A stretch of 64,000 nt of DNA from Dioscorea cayenensis subsp. rotundata (taxonomy: Eukaryota; Streptophyta; Magnoliopsida; Dioscoreales; Dioscoreaceae): contig NC_052478.1 of NCBI RefSeq assembly GCF_009730915.1, positions 21,432,387 through 21,496,386 of the forward strand. Reading direction: 5' to 3'. The notes under the pieces were generated by a model. It saw only the letters and a program-made list of their open reading frames with translations, made no database searches and was not told where the DNA came from. Within the stretch, counting starts at the first letter, position 1; each line of letters opens with the position of its first letter. Made by a program: the position numbers and the translations under genes. Of the stretch, positions 60,733-64,000 are shown piece by piece.

Positions 60733-63027
60733 TTATCGGGATGTGCATGTGGTCATGTAATGACCCTTTTTCCCACATCTACTACAAGTCCATTTCCTCT
60801 TGGCTGATAATTGAAGTTTGATTCCGGATTTAATCCTTGTATTTACTCTTGGCCGCCTTTTCTCTTGACAGGTTTTGGATCAAGAATACTAACGTGTGAC
60901 CCATAAACATCATTATCACGTGAGAAGGTAGGCAAAGAACATGAACCAATAACCTCTTGATTTTCCTCATTTTACTTGGTGCGTAATGTACGCTCTGGTG
61001 TATTTGACATTTCAGTAACCATTTCAAATATGTTATTTAGCTTAGGCATAATTTTTTCATACATCTCTAGGGATAATATACTCTATACAATACGGAAACA
61101 CATTTTTTTGTGCAGTCCACTTCATCAATGGTGTAAAGACATTGTTGTGGGTCTCAACCATTATAACACTTGATTGATACCTTGCATCCATACTCCAACG
61201 ACGTAGAATATATTTTTTGGAAATCTTCGGCACCACCTTTTTTTTAAATATTTTCAATATGTGGCAACACAACACGCCCTCTCTCTCAAACTTCTTACAC
61301 AAGCACGTAACGTAAGGTTCCCCATCTTTAGTACAGTTTTTGCCAAATACAACAACATGATTGCAAATTGCATATTTAGCCTTATCGGACCCATTTCGAA
61401 TGCGTTCAGTAAGCATACTATCACTTTCTTGCAATTCTACCTGAAAAGTATTAAACACAACTCTTGTATACACTTCTCTTGCATGTCTCTCAATTGGATG
61501 ACCCGTATAAAAGTTAGCTATAGAATTTAAAGTCTTAAAGTCTTTGCTTTCTTCAGCATTTCTTCGAGCTGACATAGCCTTATCATATTGCATAACAAAT
61601 TCATCCAGTGGAGTTTGTGCATTAACAAAGCCATCAAAAAATGAGTTGATACTTTCACTACGTTGTGTAGTGGTCATTCCTACTGTGAATGTATCTTGCC
61701 AATATAGAGAAACCCATTTGCTCCGAATTTCATACATCCTACTCAACCAGTGTTTATCATCAATGTTGTATGTTGCCTTAAGTTCACCCCATCTATCCTC
61801 GAATGCTTCAATCGATTCACTATGATGCAACCAGTTAGTGTAATCCCTCATAAAACCATCTTTGCTCTTCAATTCTACTAAATACTTCATTGAATTTCTC
61901 CCAATGTGCTAAGAGCAAAGGCGATGACCAAAATTTGAAAAAACATGTGCAATGGCATTCCTCATAGCCAATTCTTGATCTATAATAATTGTTTGTGTAT
62001 GTTTCCTTAGCATGCATTTCAGCCATGTTTGGAATACCCATAAAAAACATTTTTTTTTCATCTGGCATGAGAGTACAACCAAATAAAATGGATTGCTTAT
62101 GAAGGTTGACTCCAACAAAAGGAGCGAAGGGGAAACAAAATCTATTGGTTTGATAAGTAGTGCTGAAAACAACATCTCAAAATTTTGAATATGCAGCTTT
62201 AGATCTTCCATCTACCCAAAAGACACATCTAGTTTGACCAAACTCATCAAGCTTCATATCGAAAAAGAAAAAATAATCATTGAGTTTTTTCTCCTTGAAA
62301 AACTTAACAATAGTCATGCATTCTTGCCCAATATTGTTGCTTCGAACTCAAATGATTTGAACAATCATTCGGGGTAATAGGTGAAGGCCCTGTACTTGAA
62401 AGTGTTTCATTCAATATTCGAGATATTTGGCTCGGTCCCACTCTACTCTTATGCAATGTCTCCATTAAACTTCTACACGTCGCACTGATATGGCGGTGAG
62501 ACCGCATCTTCATCACCTTAGAGGGAGTTCTTAGTAAATGATGGTTATGAACATCTTCAAAGGTCTTTACTGTCCACAACCCATTCTTCATTTTTGACAC
62601 TACCATCCGAGCTTGGCAATTTGCCCTTGTATCTCTACGTCTTTGAACAATTTTTCCCAACTGCCTTTTGTCTGCCAACTTGGCTCTTTCCTTATCACAA
62701 ACAAAGTGTCAACATGTAATTAATTAATTGAGAACAAGACGAACGATGCACGTGCCCCTTTCTTACCCCAAAACCTCTAGACTTTGCATAATCCAAGTAA
62801 TATCGAAACGCTTCCTCCTCATCCTTAAACTCCATACCAACAAACGGGATTCTTGCTAATTCTTGTCCATCTCAAGACTTTGGACTCATTGCCAATTCTT
62901 GAACATCTTGTGTTGCCATATCATCTTCATTTTCAAGTTGTTGGCTATCATTCTCTTGTGTCACACCACCACGTTCTCCATTTAACCCGAGCTCATTCAA
63001 ATCTATCCCATCAGTGGTATCAACCAT
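60733..63027 (-). pseudogene. FAR1-related / MULE transposase relic
   Basis: Domain order is that of FRS proteins and Jittery-type transposases. N-terminal acidic leader from ATG 63027. FAR1 DNA-binding domain: EFKDEEEAFRYYLDYAKSRG, FVCDKERAKL, RRRDTRANCQARMVV, VHNHHL. MULE catalytic region: VFWVDGRSK, FGCTLM, TQTIIIDQELAMRNAIAHVF. Then WGELKATYNIDDKHWLSRMY, TTTQRSESINSFFD and a SWIM finger (CLCKKFEREGVLCCHILKIF). The end has a C-x2-C-x4-H-x4-C zinc knuckle (CSRCGKKGHYMTTC) with the terminal TAA at 60733. Breaks: TGA at 62872-62874, TGA inside the catalytic region, TAA near 61000, and at least four frame changes. The longest intact part is 61057-61890 (277 codons). Transposase activity would need DDE residues now out of frame, so it is inactive. 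Confidence 0.85.
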
Positions 63028-63949
63028 GATATCCTATTAGGAAAACTACAACCAATTAGAATATATCAAAGTTTATAATTTGAAAGAAGGGGGAAATCAG
63101 ATAGAGATCAACCTGAGCTTCTTGAAACTCCATTGATGTTTCTATAAGCGTCTTCTTGCCAGGTCCACCAGCCCAAGTCCAAACAGTTGGCCAGTTGTAC
63201 TTTGACTAACTCTGCAAAGATGTTTTCCAATTTTGCTACATGCAAGGTTAGAAAAAATAAAAATCAAAGATACTAAACAAAAACTTGACTCTATTAGACC
63301 ATAATGTCAACATATTTCCTTTAGAACAATTGAAAATCACCACATTGCTTAATTACTTATATGGTTGTTATTAGCCTTTTCTTATTCTCTACTTGCAATC
63401 AATACAAAGTTGCAAGAGTTGAAATGACACTCAAAAAAATGAATCAAATGGCATGCAATCCTCCACAACCTCCAAGTTTAAGGTCAACCTGCACTATTAA
63501 AGTGCAGCAGATTTTAATGCACATTACAATCATAAAATTTCCTTCACCCAAATATAAAGTTTGGCACCTCAAGTAATATATATTTACATAGGGATTTCAA
63601 TGTGTCCATACCAACAATTTTGCATCAGTAATTCTCTAAACAGTGAAGCCCAAATCCCAACATTGTGAACAATTACCAAAACCAACAATCACAGACAGAA
63701 CATAAAGAGGTTGAAGGCAATATATTTTCTTCAACAAAGATTTCTTTTAATTCTCAAACAATCAAGTATTTCCTCATACACTTCCAAAGCCATCAAAATC
63801 CTTGCTTTACAAACAACAAAACATGACTTATGGAAATTAGATAAGCAAGCACGACACCAATGTAAATTAAAAGAAAAACACTAAACAAAAATCCAAAAGC
63901 AAGCTGAAATTTTTCAAAAACGAAACTCCAAAACCACTAACATTTTTTT
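63028..63949. other. MULE 5' side, no gene recognised
   Basis: Ordinary sequence upstream of the transposase relic; may hold its promoter and leader. No family-matching frame. Confidence 0.4.
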
Positions 63950-64000
63950 TAAGACAATGGAAGCGTAGGTGGAGACAACGGGAGGCATTGGTGGAGACAA

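Larger units (their letters stand above)
58699..64000 (-). mobile_element. Mutator-like element (MULE), right end beyond the window
   Basis: A FAR1/MULE transposase relic (60733-63027, minus strand) is bracketed by inverted repeats. On the left (58840-58960) the plus strand reads towards the interior as repeated units of GTCTCCACCAACGCATCC. At the window's right edge (63950-64000) the minus strand reads GTCTCCACCAATGCCTCCC and GTCTCCACCTACGCTTCC in the same inward direction. Long terminal repeats plus this transposase type indicate a MULE. The probable left terminus is GGGGATACGTCTTC at 58699, right after a (TA)n tract. The 9-11-bp target duplication cannot be tested because the right end is missing. 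Confidence 0.6.

Overview
The window is nuclear DNA from a flowering plant. It has spliceosomal introns with GT..AG borders, plant-only gene families (PERK kinase, BOI-type RING ligase, TauE/SafE sulfite-exporter-like protein, TRM/LONGIFOLIA-like protein, AE7-like CIA factor), very AT-rich intergenic DNA with many (TA)n tracts, and a mixture of hAT, Mutator, PIF/Harbinger, Stowaway, copia and LINE remnants. Several first exons are strongly GC-rich, TYW1 most of all. That is compatible with a non-grass monocot, but this is only an inference. Positions 1-458 are an assembly gap.

Layout. 0.46-8.3 kb: no intact gene; a broken Ty1/copia copy (about 1.6-2.9 kb), a purine-rich simple repeat, a porin (VDAC) exon fragment at 4.2 kb and LTR-like DNA at 6-7.6 kb. 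8.3-10.1 kb (-): ZIP metal transporter, 3 exons. 11.4-14.1 kb: MITE- and hAT-like repeats, partly nested. 17.3-17.75 kb: degraded LINE end. 19.2-20.2 kb (+): BOI-type RING E3 ligase, 3 exons. 20.3-20.7 kb: fold-back element. 21.5-24.0 kb (+): PERK receptor kinase, 8 exons. 24.8-27.4 kb: a complete hAT element with 8-bp target duplications and a dead transposase. 29.8-32.8 kb (+): TauE/SafE family protein, 12 exons. 35.7-40.5 kb (-): TRM-like protein, 5 exons, whose large exon changes reading frame three times. 42.4-43.6 kb (+): small hydrophilic protein behind a dense RY/G-box promoter. 44.7-48.4 kb (-): AE7-like (MIP18) iron-sulfur assembly factor, 5 exons. 48.6-48.9 kb: Stowaway MITE. 52.2-52.6 kb (+): small AT-hook protein. 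53.0-58.0 kb (-): TYW1 wybutosine synthase, 8 exons, with a Tourist-like MITE in intron 3. 58.7 kb to the end: part of a Mutator-like element with long terminal repeats around a decayed FAR1/MULE transposase gene.

The genes are independent transcription units, as expected in a plant, and I see no pathway cluster. The only functional echo is that the AE7-like CIA factor (puts Fe-S clusters into cytosolic and nuclear proteins) lies near TYW1, itself a 4Fe-4S radical-SAM enzyme; this is probably chance.

I found no clearly new biological system. The items most worth a second look are the RY/G-box promoter and its disordered 80-residue protein, the triple frame change in the TRM-like gene, the intact hAT borders, the (TA)n-flanked palindromic MITE family, the fold-back element filled with telomere-like repeats, and the truncated Mutator element. 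Exon borders were placed by eye from splice consensus, phase and family conservation; every spliced total given below is a multiple of three.
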